DNA of 64,000 bases from Paragorgia papillata (taxonomy: Eukaryota; Cnidaria; Anthozoa; Scleralcyonacea; Coralliidae). A program made the position numbers and the translations under genes. The notes beneath the pieces were generated by a model. The model was given only the letters and a program-made list of their open reading frames with translations, had not been told where the DNA came from and did no database searches. The DNA is taken from assembly GCA_035771165.1 (NCBI GenBank), contig JAWNZC010000314.1, positions 6,092,001 to 6,156,000 of the forward strand. Direction: 5' to 3'. Shown here in pieces: positions 1-11,210 of this stretch (its first letter is position 1; each line of letters begins with the position of its first letter).

Positions 1-201
1 CGCGTGTTGAAATTATAGCTTTATGTATATTTGTCAGCTCTATTTTTAAGTTTTTTGTGGCAAGGTTGCATGGCTTAAGATTTTCCATGTAACCAGTCTA
101 ATAAATCTCCTTTATGAACATTTAATTAAAAATTTACAAATGAACGTTTTCCCAGTTAAACATTGTGTGCTTTTCTTATTTTTAGATCATTATTGTTTAT
201 C

Positions 202-1887
202 ATGGAAAGGATTACAATGTACGCAGAGACAAATTATGGTTCGACTGATGAGGTACAACAAAGGAACACATGTTTATCCCAATATGTTCATCATTTATAT
301 TAGTTAAGTGTAATATATATATAATATATGTAGATTGAACTATATATATATATATATATTTTTTGAAAGCGTTTGGCCACCCCATGATGTTGAACGTTGT
401 TGAATGATGTTGAACGAAATTTGAACATGTTCAAATTTTCGTTCAACATGCGTTCAACAATGTTGAACGATGTTGCCTGAAATGTTGAAAGCGTTTGGCC
501 AAGTATTTAAACAAAGTGTTCATCATTTACACTTGCAATTTGATCAGTAATTCGGCTCGCCATTGTAAATGCCCATAAAGATCGGCCGCTCATATTTTAA
601 CTATTACTTATAAACGTCCCGCTCGATGAGGATCATTTAGTAAAATTTTACTAAATGACCCAAATCGAGCGGGACGTTTAATAGCTAATCACCTCTTTTT
701 AATCTTTGTAATATCATGTTTGCGGGAATTTCTTTTGTTTGCGGGAATTTCTTTTGTTTGCGGGAATTTCTTTTGTTGTTACCTCCGTTGACGTGGTTTG
801 ACATCAACGGAGGTAGGATTAGTAAAAATGAATATAATGAGGTATATTAGTTTGTATTAACAAACTAATATACCTGTGAGAACAAATGAAATCCCCGCAA
901 ACATGATATTACAAGTCTTAACTAGAAATAGACTATGACAAAATAAAGTAAATTTAGAGTAAGCGGTCACGGTTCCCTCTTCCGCAATATATAATAGGCA
1001 TGTATAATGATCAAGTTATTTATACATGTTTAGCGGGAATCGTTGTGAAATTTGTAAAAACGCTTCATTTCTATTTTGAAAACCATCATACAACAAAGCT
1101 TAGGTTGAAAATTTTCCCGACTTAAGACGATAATAATAATAATGATGATGATGATAATAATGATGATGATGACGATGATAACCAACATTTCCATTTGTCT
1201 GGGGGGGGGGGGGGGGGAGGGGCACACCCGCCTCGTATGCCTGTGTGGCGTAAATACCTTCAAACTTTCTGTGATCAGCTGTTAACAATGGCGTTTGTAA
1301 AGGTATTTACGTCACTCCTCGTGTCAGGCACTTTATTAATTGTCACATTAATCAGGATCAAACAAGCAACCAGAAATATATTTGTTTTGGCGGATTGTGT
1401 TTACTTCAACTAAAAATGAAATGATAAGCATGGATGTCTAAATTATTAAGATTATTATTGATATTTTAATACAGATTCTTAGTTTTTCATATTTTCACTT
1501 CATAAATAGCAAGAAAAAAAATCGTTTCATAAGCACTTTAACCACTCCAACATTGCATCCTGTATTTCGTTATTCCTTTTTAGACATCCATGCATTTCAA
1601 ATTTTTAAGAATATGTTTGAGCTTCTTGTGCTCTGAAAAAGCAGCCAACGTCATAAAATATAGCTATATTGTCACATATTTACCATAAAAATCTCATTTT
1701 AACTTTTCAGTCATACAGGCATGATGGAAATATTACAGATAAATTTCCTAATGGAGCACTCTCTTGCAAAGTTGAAGGCGGCAGGTGGTTGTTGTACGCA
1801 GAGACGGATATGCGTGGAGGGTCTCAGGAAGTTCAAGCTAATGCCGCAGCATTGCCATTTGCAGTTAAAAGTCTGGAAAAAGTCTGA
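202..1887 (+). CDS. Single-domain beta/gamma-crystallin, copy A (two exons)
   Basis: Coding exons are 202-252 (17 codons) and 1711-1887 (58 codons plus TGA), joined in phase 0 across a GT-AG intron (donor GTACAACA at 253, acceptor AACTTTTCAG ending at 1710). The 75-residue product has the two Greek-key halves of one crystallin domain. The first opens with ITMYAETNYGS (residues 4-14). The second opens with GGRWLLYAETDMRGG (about 40-54) and closes with PFAVKSLEKV. The usual calcium-binding signature is degenerate (NGALSC at residues 31-36), so calcium binding is uncertain. There is no signal peptide, so it is probably cytosolic. A pyrimidine-rich stretch ending in TTTAG at 185 suggests that a 5' UTR intron ends just before exon 1. 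AATAAA lies at 1985-1990. The fold assignment is from motif recognition; expression and function are unknown. Confidence 0.78.
362..502. mobile_element. Short palindromic element built from TGTTGAAC words
   Basis: A run of TGTTGAAC units in both orientations around a palindromic core (TTGAACATGTTCAA) is bounded by the same 17-bp word, TTGAAAGCGTTTGGCCA, in direct orientation at both ends. The same unit lies at about 38226-38366. The direct terminal words could be an old target duplication or part of the element. Confidence 0.55.
608..683. mobile_element. Small hairpin element with AAACGTCCCGCTCGAT ends
   Basis: Inverted ends AAACGTCCCGCTCGAT flank a self-complementary centre (TTTAGTAAAATTTTACTAAA). 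The whole unit is about 75 bp and recurs at about 38490-38562. Confidence 0.6.
706..914. mobile_element. Foldback element with nested hairpins in the copy A intron
   Basis: The ends TGTAATATCATGTTTGCGGG and their inverted counterpart at about 895-914 enclose three 19-bp tandem units (720-776) and two inner hairpins: one at 781-814 with ACCTCCGTTGA arms, and one at about 842-874 with TATATTAGTTTGT arms. The corresponding unit in copy C (about 38597-38740) lacks both inner hairpins and has two tandem units. Confidence 0.6.
1131..1220. repeat. ATG/ATA-type trinucleotide array followed by poly(G)
   Basis: A short array of GAT/AAT triplets (1131-1180) is followed by a G run of about 17. In copy C the triplet array is expanded to about 180 bp (38951-39131). 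Open frames here encode only Ile or His runs and are not genes. Confidence 0.8.
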
Positions 1888-2713
1888 CTAATTAGTAACT
1901 GAATTGTAACTAAATGGTAACTAATGATAACTCTGCATTTGGTAACTAAATAGTCTTAATTCTGACACGTGCTTCCACATGACAAATAAATTTTCATTTT
2001 TGTACTAGAGTTTGCAGTGTTACTGATTCAATACTTTAATAGGAATTGGAAAAATTCCAATTTTTCATAAATTTTTATTATTAGTACCTCTTGGTTTGCA
2101 ATCAATCCCTTGAAATTTAAAAGACAAAGACACGGCGGCCATGTTGAAGGAAAACACACTCGAAGATGGTCTGAATGGGGTTAACTCACTGATCTTTATA
2201 CCAACTGGATGGGCGGTTTAGAACAAATCGCCTTGCGAGGTTTGACCCCACCAGCAGCCATGTTGGCACACCCAAATGATCCTCTCAACCAATCGAAATG
2301 CAGTAATTTTGTCATGCATATTATAAATATAATTATTGTCTTAATACAAGATGGACGCCAGGACCCGTTAGGAGTTTGGGGAGTGAAATGGCCGAAATCT
2401 CGAATTCAGTCAGGATTTTATAAGCACCAGAAATTGCATAATCATTGCAAAACCAACTTTGAAACTCGAGCTAGCTATCTGGCTCAACCTGGTGGAATAT
2501 TGCAGTCTTATTAATTTTATTTAGTTCATGTTGTTTTCGTTCTTTTGGGTGAACCAACATGGCCACCGATGGGGTCAACCGATAGATCGTTCCCGCCTAT
2601 CCAGTTATATTACATACATACATACAGGTCAACTGCAGTCGGAGGAACCAGAAGGCTCCTCTTTCGTTGGCTACTACCCTAAGGCAGGGGTGGGCGCCAC
2701 TCCTATCCCAGAT

Positions 2714-2930
2714 GGTGTTGATTTTACGGAGGGAGGAAAACCCGGTGAACCCGGTGAAAAACCCTCGGAGCACAGGAGAGACCAACTAAACTCTACTCAC
2801 ATGGTCCAAGCTCGACAACGAGGTCGTAATCCCAAACGGTCACCCATCCAAGTACTAACCCCGTCCAACCGGGCTTAACTATTTGGTGAGAGGCAGCGCC
2901 CTAACAGCACGCGCCACCCGTGCTCCCCTA
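2714..2930 (-). repeat. 5S rRNA-related SINE, copy 1
   Basis: Read on the minus strand, 2893-2830 contains AGTTAAGC-like box A, GTTAGTACTTGGATGGGTGA and a GTTTGGGA stretch. These match the internal promoter region of 5S rRNA (box A, intermediate element, box C). The body continues into a conserved tail with CTCCCTCC and ends near GGTGTTGATTTTACGG on the plus strand. Related copies are at 33066-33250, 40659-40872, 46718-46939, 48570-48757 and 53093-53286. A 5S-type head suggests a SINE3-class retroposon transcribed by RNA polymerase III; I infer the class from motifs only. Confidence 0.65.
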
Positions 2931-3070
2931 AAAGTGGAGATATTACATGGGTTAACTGACAAACGGCCATAAAAATAGCTATCAAATGACGAATTTTTAA
3001 CTATTTACTGACAAATAAAACTTAACTGTTTACTGACTATTGAAGTAAGATTGCGTCACATTCACTGATA

Positions 3071-3641
3071 GTATAAGACAATCCACCAAAATAAAAAGGA
3101 CAGATAATCTTCGACCTGCGCGCAGTTTATGGGAATTATTTTGAAATAGAGACTTGCCGAAATTGTATTCGTGGAGCGACTAATAATTTAAAGGTAAGTA
3201 CATTCGATTATTTCTGTATTTTCATTATTAAAATAGTGAGTTAAATTGCAGACTTTTGATGTTGTCATTGTTAAAATGCCGCATGTAACAATCATTTCCG
3301 AAACATGCAGTCAAAACTAACCCTGTAACTCAAAAATAAACATGTTTTGTGATTTTGGTCACAATATTTGGAATCCCAAGTGGAATATCTACAAAACTTT
3401 CGGTAACTTTATACCAGTTTACTCGCCTATTTGACAAAAATGCTCATTGGTCTGACGAGTACGACATCATCGCCATTGTTATTGTCGAAACTCGCAGCAT
3501 AGAAAGTCCAGAATATATTGTCTTCTGGATTGTCTATGCTTGCAGTCAAGACTAACTCTTGCCTCAGAATCTTGTGTGCACAGTTTGCAAAACTGACTCT
3601 ATTTGTAAACCAGTATATGTTACATATGTAATCTACTATAA
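3071..3641. other. No gene found; copy A-specific sequence
   Basis: This AT-rich stretch is absent from the aligned position of copy C and shows no convincing coding region. I see no TIR or known repeat motif in it. Confidence 0.4.
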
Positions 3642-4338
3642 GGCCATGAGAATGAAAGTTTTAGATTTGCGTTCACCGCCCGCATACTCCAAAACCTCCC
3701 GCTCAAAAATTTCATTATTTTAAAAAAATTTCATTATTTACATAAAAAAGGCTCTTCATCGCAAAAATTCAAGTTCAAAATCATCAAACAGCTGTATTTA
3801 ATAAATTAGGCTATATTAAATAGTTGCATCCGAAAAACGGTTATACGTCCATGTCCTATTTACACGAATTGCCATCCTTAGGTTAGGTTGTGTGTTGGGG
3901 TAAGGCTTTCATGAAGTACTTGGGTTATGTAGCACATGGAATTATTATCCGAAAAACAACCTCGTGGACTCGTCCCCAGGGTCCTCTCTCGGACCCAAGA
4001 TGGCATCTGGGAATAGTTCCATTTTGACTGAAGCGGTAAGTGATGAATACAATCGATATTTTCATTCATTTCTACTAAATAGATATAAAATATGAAAAGA
4101 TTCGTATCAATAACAGTTCGACCATTGCGTATCATGAATCGATGGTGCGATATGGGCAAATAAAATACATATTGGCCTATGTACATGTATAACTAGCAAT
4201 TAACTACATATACATGCCCGTAGATTGCAATTACATCGTGGAAGAAGCGCACTAGAAAAAATAATGAATAATGAAAAAAAGCCTCATGCCATTTTAAAAA
4301 TTTCTGGACGCAAATCTAAAACTTTCATTCTCATGGCC
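3642..4338. mobile_element. PIF/Harbinger-like non-autonomous element (697 bp, TAA duplication)
   Basis: Terminal inverted repeats GGCCATGAGAATGAAAGTTT... run about 30 bp at both ends. TAA lies at 3639-3641 and again at 4339-4341, a 3-bp target duplication typical of PIF/Harbinger. There is no transposase. A 111-bp MITE (3839-3949) is nested inside. The element is absent from the copy C locus. Confidence 0.7.
3839..3949. mobile_element. 111-bp MITE with 8-bp target duplication, copy 1
   Basis: The ends contain CCATGTCCTA and its inverted counterpart. The perfect 8-bp duplication CGAAAAAC flanks it at 3831-3838 and 3950-3957. Near-identical copies lie at 8377-8487 and about 61350-61460. An 8-bp duplication would fit hAT-like mobilisation. 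Confidence 0.75.
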
Positions 4339-5449
4339 TAAGGCTGATGGAAGTGAGGTATCAGCTTACCGTAACCCGCCGCATGTGTTTTTTCCACCGC
4401 ATGAAATTTTTTTGCAATATCCATGGTGTTTTCTCATCGGAGAATATTAGTAATCCTTCAATTTCATTAAATAAATAGGGCATTCTGTTCAACGAATACG
4501 AACAACAAAAGTAAGCCCTCGGGAGACACGATTTCGGGTGGTCAGCGGTCAAAGGTTGTGTCCCATTGAACTCTAAGTAGACTGGAACGATAACTCGCTT
4601 GTACTTTTTGAAGCCAAAAATGGCGGACATGGGGGCCGCCATGCACGTCACCCCCAGTCCCTTTTACTTTATAACCGAGAAAAAGTAAAGCTGAATTTGG
4701 TGAAATGGGCTGCAAAAACAGCTTGAAATCAAAGAAAAACTAAACTTGTTAACCACTTTTAGGCTTAGATCAAATGCAATATACCGTAGAGTAGGTGAAC
4801 ACTGACATGACGAATAAAAACAAGAAAAACAGTAAAAATATAAGCTCTCAAATGAAAGTCAACAATACACAACCAAAATTGCCAAGGTTTGGACAAATAT
4901 AAAGAAAATAAATAAGAATCCCAAGGTTTAAAATGAAGAGTTTGTTTATAAAATCAGTTAGGTTTTAAATTCCTCAATTTTCAGTAGGAAAAAACAAAAC
5001 AAAATGCACTTTATTTTGGTGAAAACAAATAAAAATAAATAATAATAATATTTAATAATAATAAATCACTTTCAAAATGCACTTTATTTTGGTGTTATAA
5101 CAGCTCTGGAGTTACTCTTCGTCTCAAAAAATGTCAGATTTAGCATTTCCACAACTGAAACTTGAGTTAAAGCAATAATTTAGCATTATCTTATTACTAA
5201 TTCTTGGCATGACAACCTCCAAACGTTTGAGATAACAAAGAAAAATAAGAAAAACCTGCATTTTCTGTACGAGTTTTGGACTCGAATTTTCCTTTTTTTC
5301 GGCAGATATTTCGTCGTTCAAGTACAAGGCCGATAAGCCCAATACGTACTAGCTTCTTTGTTATCATCTATAAAAAACTTTAGATCTAAAAAATGGTTGT
5401 TTTTTGCAGCGAGTTTTCAGTTTTTCATTGTGCCCTTCATAGGTCCGTT

Positions 5450-5515
5450 CTGTCAATCTCGATCGAGCCCATAGTCACGCCGACCAAAAAGGGGGTGACT
5501 ATGGGCTCGAGATTG
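5450..5515. repeat. Hairpin with AATCTCGATCGAGCCCATAGTC arms
   Basis: Arms of about 22 bp around a short loop containing GACCAAAAAGGGGG. The copy at about 43058-43117 has the same structure with small differences in the arms. Confidence 0.6.
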
Positions 5516-5813
5516 AGGTTCTGTTGACGTGCAATGGCTTACCCCATAGCTTACCCCCAGCCAAGGCAATCTCGAATATTTGTGGATTCTTACCTGTGTA
5601 TTTGGTTTTTTTTCCCTTCTTGAAATAAAGTTACTTGCTTATTGTTTGTAGTATCCTCTTGATTTATATTTTGTGAGTGAATTTATACAGTGATAAATCG
5701 CTAAATTGTGTTCACTGATCGGTTCTCTGTCTGCCATTTTGAAATTATCGTTACTTACCGCTGTCTATGGATAAGGCGGGCCCAAACGTCTGTCGTAAGC
5801 ACTGACCTCTATT

Positions 5814-6009
5814 TGACAAATATATTCCATTTTTCCGTTGTCTGTTCAGTTATAGATGCACAGATGACGTCACAACGTGGTAAGAACAAAAAAGTGGCCC
5901 ACGAGACGTAGTCGAGTGGGTCACTGATGTACTTATCATGTTGTGAGTTGTGACGTCCTCTGTGCGTCTATAACTGAACAGACAACGGAAAAATGGAATC
6001 TATTTGTTT
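5814..6009. mobile_element. Foldback MITE with TGACGTCA in its arm, copy 1
   Basis: Arms of about 75 bp (AACAAATAGATTCCATTTTT side, then GTCTGTTCAGTTATAGATGC) surround a short centre. The left arm holds a canonical CRE palindrome, TGACGTCA. Other copies lie at 37925-38110 (inside the copy C intron) and 43420-43576. Confidence 0.65.
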
Positions 6010-6290
6010 TATACAATAAAAGAGTTAAAAAAAACAACTTCTGATAAGATTCATTGAATTTCCCCCCAAACTACCGGGGCATTGAAAAAGATAAAGCACG
6101 CCATCTGACGTGATCCATGATCTATACAAAACAAGCAATATGATTGGTTCGTGACATTGGAGTGGCGATTTTCATTGGTTCACAGCTATCAGAACAAGTT
6201 GTGACGAAATCCGTGCGTCTGTCCAGTAATAGATCATGGCTCTCGACCAAAGAAAACGTGCAAAACATTTAGCTTATTGTATAATAAGTG

Positions 6291-7000
6291 TGGAATGCGG
6301 TTGAGTGTTTAATGACGTCATGACACACAGATCGTTGCAACGGTTGATCATGATTGAACATGTTGTCAAGTGAAATTTCGAATGTTGCTAGGGTTAACTG
6401 ACAATAACAAAATGTGGCGCCAAAATATTATCGAAGGCTTTGAGGTCACTAATAGTAAATACAATAATTCTTGAAGGCAGAAACCCAGCTCCCGGTGTCT
6501 TCCCTGGCAAATTTACCGACATCGCGCGTTCCCTGAATATTTCCTCTGCCGTAGTCTCAAATGTGTTGAAGAGATTCTGTACGTCTTTATACTAACCGCG
6601 ACTGTCGATTCTGCCGCTGCAACACGAACAAAAAGCATCTTCATTCCTTTTAGGAACGAAAACATCTGACATGAAAAATATTTGGTAGAATCCGACGACA
6701 TCTTCGTCAAACGGAGGAACTTCTTTCAATACCAGTCCATAAAATCCTTCGAATGTCAACGATAACAAGTCATCATTTGCAATGAATATTGGAGTCACTC
6801 GATTTTTATTATAATAGTTATACTCTACTCTTATACTCTACTCTTCGATAACGTTATCCATTGTCGAACTCCGACAACAAGGCCGCAACGTTCAATGATC
6901 ACATAGCAACGTTCGAAATCTCACTTGACAACATGATCGATCAACCGTTGCAACTATCTGTGTGTGATGACGTCATTAAACACTCAACCGCCTTCCGCAG
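6291..7000. mobile_element. 710-bp foldback present only in copy A
   Basis: Arms of about 95 bp carry GCGGTTGAGTGTTTAATGAC and CAACGGTTGATC in inverted orientation. In copy C the flanks are joined at about 43850-43875, so the element is missing there. A minus-strand open frame around 6592-6798 (contains FEGFYGLVLKEVPPFDEDVV) has no family I recognise. Confidence 0.6.
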
Positions 7001-8139
7001 TAAGATCTCGACGTAAGATCTGCGGAGCAGATCTCGACTAAAGTGCGAGGCCGTAACGAGGCGCGTAAGTTGAGAAAAAATAAGAGGGGAATGAAACACA
7101 ATGAAACTGTGGGGAATTTTATCGTCTGATGCTCGGAACATCGGTTAACGAATTAATTCTAGCAGGTAAACAATTACGAGGGGAAATTTAAATACCGGTA
7201 TGTAGATTATTTGGGGCTGAACAGGATTTTCTCAACCAATTGTAATTTCAAATTGAATATAATTTAACGGTCTCTTGAGTTTTGAATAATTTTAAGACAA
7301 GATTTTGCGGTCGCACGTCAATAAGTTCCTTCGTTTCACTATCAGATTGAGCTTTAAATTCTGTTACTCGGCTAACAGTGTTTTGTTGGTCGAGGAAGCT
7401 TAATGCTTTCGTTTCCGAATGTGAATAACAACATAAAGTTTTCTTAAATCGTGCTACCTTCGGACGAAGGCTTCTCAGCGCATTTCTATCCAGCGAGAAG
7501 AAGAGAAGGTCTCATGGCACGAACGACAAGTATGAATATCCTTTAATCCTTTATTAAAACAACATTTAAGCTTATTCTTTTTAAATGTCTTTTTTTTTAA
7601 AGTTAAAACCGTTGTTAATATATTTGCTGACAAAGACGACCGTTATCGTAGCCATGGGAACTGCTACAAGCATGAGGAGAAAACAATCTCGAAATACTGC
7701 CTCGTGATTGGCTAATAGTCAACTGTTTCACTCCCCTCTCTTTTCCTTCTTTCTGCCTTATCCCTCCGGGATCTGCTCGGCAATTTACGACGGCGTTTGC
7801 GCCCGCCTTATCCATACACAGCGGTAAGTAACGATAATTTCAAAATGGCAGACTGTTGACAGAGAATCGATCAGTGAACACGATTTATCACTGTATAAAT
7901 TCACTCACAAAATATAAATCAAGAGGATACTACAAACAATAAGCAAGTAACTTTATTTCAAGAATGGAAAAAACCCAAAATAAACAGGTAAGAATCCACA
8001 AATATCATTCTGCCGTGCTCCCTTGGATTGACCAGAAGTCCAACTCGAGTGACAACTTGTCCGCATTTCTTCAATGCGCAAGCGCGATATTTTACGCCAT
8101 CCGATGCCATCCTACGCGATCCTACGCAATTTCCTACGC

Positions 8140-8235
8140 CATCCTACGCAATCCTGGCAAGTTCCCCCGGCAGTTTTAACCTTCTTTTGAAGGTCCAAAC
8201 TGCCGGGGGAACTTGCCAGGATTGCGTAGGATGGC
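8140..8235. repeat. Hairpin with CAAGTTCCCCCGGCAGTTT arms
   Basis: Near-perfect arms beginning CAATCCTGGCAAGTTCCC surround a loop of about 25 bp. It is preceded by short CCTACGCNATCC tandem words. Confidence 0.65.
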
Positions 8236-8376
8236 GGGGAATCAAGATGCGCGAGGCGACATGCGCGAGGATAGAAACTTCAAAGGTTCTGACCACTGAC
8301 CTATATATATAATTGGACTGCGGGTGCTGGCCAAAAATGTGTCCCCATTTTCACTTTTAAAATGGCGGCATTTATG

Positions 8377-8487
8377 GGTTATACGTCCATGTCCTATTTA
8401 CACGAATTGCCATCCTTAGGTTAGGTTGTGTGTTGGGGTAAGGCTTTCATGAAGTACTTGGGTTTTGTAGGACATGGAATTATTACC
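8377..8487. mobile_element. 111-bp MITE with 8-bp target duplication, copy 2
   Basis: Same element as 3839-3949. The perfect duplication CATTTATG flanks it at 8369-8376 and 8488-8495. Confidence 0.75.
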
Positions 8488-9149
8488 CATTTATGGGTCC
8501 TTCTGCTAATGGTAGCGACCACTGACATGTACTTATCGTAGGAAAAAAGAATATTTATGTAAATACAAAGCGATTTTCTTACTTTATTAATAAATCGTTC
8601 CTATGCGAGGGCTTCCCCAGAGGTGAATAAAATCGTCTGGCGTTACTGCGTTAGCCAGAACAAAATACTAAAGAGTAAAGACCAATAAATTCGGACAGGA
8701 AAGAGTTAATGCATGCAGGTTGGTCATTGTTAATTTCTTGTGGAACGACTCAAGAGGCCTGCTGGATTATTTGTCTGACCAAATAGGAATATCGCCTCCC
8801 ATGTAAACAGCCCCTAAGAAGAACTCGGTACGCCTCGCTTCTTTACGATTTTCTCGTGATCTTCAGCGGTTCTTTATAGAGCTGCATGGCGACTTCACAA
8901 AACGAAATGTTTGTAGATTTCCATGACCATGTGTACTGACAGTCTTGTTTATTTTATTGCCAAGTGTTCGTGCGGTACCGCCGGCCGGCACGTTTTAATT
9001 CAGACTGCTAGAAAGCTACAACAGTAATTGTCTAGGATTATTATTATTGTAGTTCAGAAGTACTACAATAAGACTCTTATCATGAAAACATCCCGGGCCG
9101 CTCAACAAATATTTTGTTTACACAAACTCGAGACCAGAAGAAAAAGAAG

Positions 9150-9570
9150 GGCCTGATTGATACTCAGGTTTACTGTTATTTTCGCGGTTGCGTTTATATG
9201 GAGAGGGACGTCCCGGTGTACCAGGATCACGGTGGTTGAAGCAACCGAGATCTCGGTACACCGGGACAGATTTTTTCCCATATAAACGCGACATCCCGGT
9301 ACACCGGGATGAAGTTTACTGAACTACAACGCTTGTAACTTTGAATATTACGGTCAGAATTTCGTCCAAACGGTCAAGTCTAGAGACAAAACACTGAATA
9401 AAAGTGAAATAACTTCTAACATAGTAGAATTAGGGTGAGTTTTTGCCTTTTTGTCCATTTCCTTAAATTCCCGCGCTTTTTGACCCGGGATGAATTTCAT
9501 CCCGGTCAACCGAGACGAGCACTTTGTTTACCCATATAAACCCGGGATGAAATTCATGTAAACATGCCCT
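9150..9570. mobile_element. TIR element rich in TCCCGGTACACCGGGA words
   Basis: Many short inverted words (CCCGGTGTACC, CCATATAAACGCG, GGGATGAAATTCAT) occur, and the right end reads CATGTAAACATGCCC. A related copy lies at 53606-53945. The ends resemble the GGGCCTGTTTACA group of short elements, and no transposase is present. The left boundary is uncertain. Confidence 0.5.
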
Positions 9571-10234
9571 AATACTAGTAGACAATAGATAAACAGATAA
9601 TTAATCGTCTGTAAATAAACCACAATAGTGGTGGTTGAGTGTTCTCGAAGTAGCATAACGAAGATATCTAGTATCCCAAATCAGTGCCGTAGCTAATTTT
9701 TCGCAGATAAAATTCTTTGCCTGTTTTGATAACCTGAATTTAACTTTGTGCAAAATAAGGCTAAGACCAATTGTCGAACTTTTCATGTGTCCGAGGGCAG
9801 AGGCATCTTAGAAGAATTAGAAGCTATTCAGTAATGTATAGCTAGGTATTTAATTATTGAAAGATTAAGCGACTCAAAATCTCAAACGGAGCAACGCAAC
9901 CCCCAAAATATGTTCACTTTTGTGAAGTGTCGTCTGTCGAGGCTTCAATTCCCTGAACCAATCATAGAGATAGAGCTGGATTTTGGCAACCTGTAGGGTA
10001 TGTTGGTGTGATAATTTCTTCGTTTTTACAGTAAAATTTGAACTATACTCGCTGTAGAATTAGATGAAAAAGTTCGCTCAAATTGCTGCAAATGGTATTT
10101 CCAAGGTTCTAAATTTCAAAAATTTCCGGGGGACGACCCCCGGATCCCCCTACAAATGCGGTCAATAATTGCCACCACTGCCGCCACCCCTTTTTTGCTA
10201 CGACACTGCAAATTGTTTAGAATACTGAACAACT
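9571..10234. other. No gene found
   Basis: No convincing coding region. A GGGGGACGACCCCCGGATCC stretch near 10128-10147 resembles hAT-like debris elsewhere in the window (58240-58260). Confidence 0.35.
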
Positions 10235-11210
10235 TTGCCCTTTTTTTGCGTTCAACCCCTGCCCTCGAAATTTCTAGTTGGGCCTCCGACGATTGACATG
10301 TTAAAGATCTTAGTCAAAGATTGCACAATAGCAGGAGCTGCCACCTTAAGAATTTTAGCTGAAATTTTGTCAATACCTGTAGATTTTGAGGTAGATAATT
10401 GGTTCATTAATTTATAAACCTTTGCTACACTTACTGGCTGAAAACAGAAATCAGCCACAGGTTTCTGCTGAACAATAAAATCTTGAAAACTACAACTACT
10501 ATCATGTTCAATCGTTTCAGCAAGCTTTCGATCTATATTCGTAAAATGATCATTAAAGGCTTCAACTAATTCCTCAGTTGAAGTAACTGTTTTTTCAGAA
10601 TTTAATTTCATTAACAGTATTTTGTTTATGATTTCGTCCTAGAATATCATTTATTGTTTTCCAGGCCTGCCGTGGGTTCTGTTTATGATTTACAAATTGT
10701 GTTTCATAGTATTCCGTTCTGGCACTACGCATGGCAATATTAGCAGCATTTCTAGAAGACTTGTTTAATTTCCAATCATTTTCATCATTTGTTTTTATTG
10801 CTTTCCGCTTGAGAAAATCCCTTTTGAATACTTGGTCTTAACTTCTTTATTTACCCAAGGGACACTGCCCTTTTTCTTTATTCTCTTTGATCTAATTGGG
10901 GCATGTTTGTCAAGCACTTGAACAAATAGTGCTTTCCAACACTCCCAATTTCATCTACATTTTGTTTACTATCTAATTGTGCCCAAGGCAACATATATAA
11001 GTCATTTAGAAAGCTTTGAACATTGAATTTTTTTAAATCTCAACTGGCCCATTCGACCTACTTTTTGGTATGGAATTTAATTTTCGTATTACGTAAATAA
11101 GGCTGTGATCGCTAATACCAAGATGTACAATGCCTGAAGAAATAATTTTTTCAGGTGTAGATGTAATGCAGACATCTAGTAGTGATCGTGTACGGATTCA
11201 GTAATACGAG
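10235..11210 (-). pseudogene. L2/CR1-like non-LTR retrotransposon fragment
   Basis: On the minus strand, about 11210-11040 encodes the end of an endonuclease domain (LGISDHSLIYVIRK, the SDH motif). After frame breaks, 10611-10252 encodes the start of a reverse transcriptase (AFNDHFTNIDRKLAETI, LSTSKSTGIDKISAKILK). The catalytic RT core and everything 3' of it is missing. It is a decayed fragment of a LINE that would encode EN and RT for target-primed reverse transcription. Confidence 0.75.

Larger units (their letters stand above)
1..7292. repeat. Segmental duplication, left copy (partner 37122-44159)
   Basis: This block is collinear with 37122-44159 in the same orientation, from the sequence CGCGTGTTGAAATTATAGC at its start to TTGAGTTTTGAATAAT at its end. 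It includes crystallin copy A, a 5S-related SINE and several foldback elements. Identity in aligned parts is high, about 97-99% by eye. The copies differ mainly by insertions, for example 3071-4350 and 6291-7000 here. The left boundary is probably outside the window, since the partner's homology to copy B continues upstream. Confidence 0.85.
5575..8005. mobile_element. Large inverted-repeat unit with about 210-bp arms
   Basis: The arm at about 5575-5793 recurs inverted at about 7800-8005 (shared GTGGATTCTTACCTGT, GTGTTCACTGATC, TTACCGCTGT). Between them lie a 5814-6009 foldback, the 6291-7000 foldback and unassigned sequence. I see no transposase. The right arm is not present in the copy C duplication. 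Confidence 0.55.

Noticed and set aside
706..914. CRISPR array
   Set aside because: The spaced repeats are three direct 19-bp tandem copies plus inverted arms of a foldback, without regular spacers, in a eukaryotic intron.
2209..2514. 101-codon frame conserved between 2209-2514 and 40153-40458
   Set aside because: Conservation is explained by the segmental duplication; the flanks are equally conserved, there are no family motifs, and copy B lacks it.
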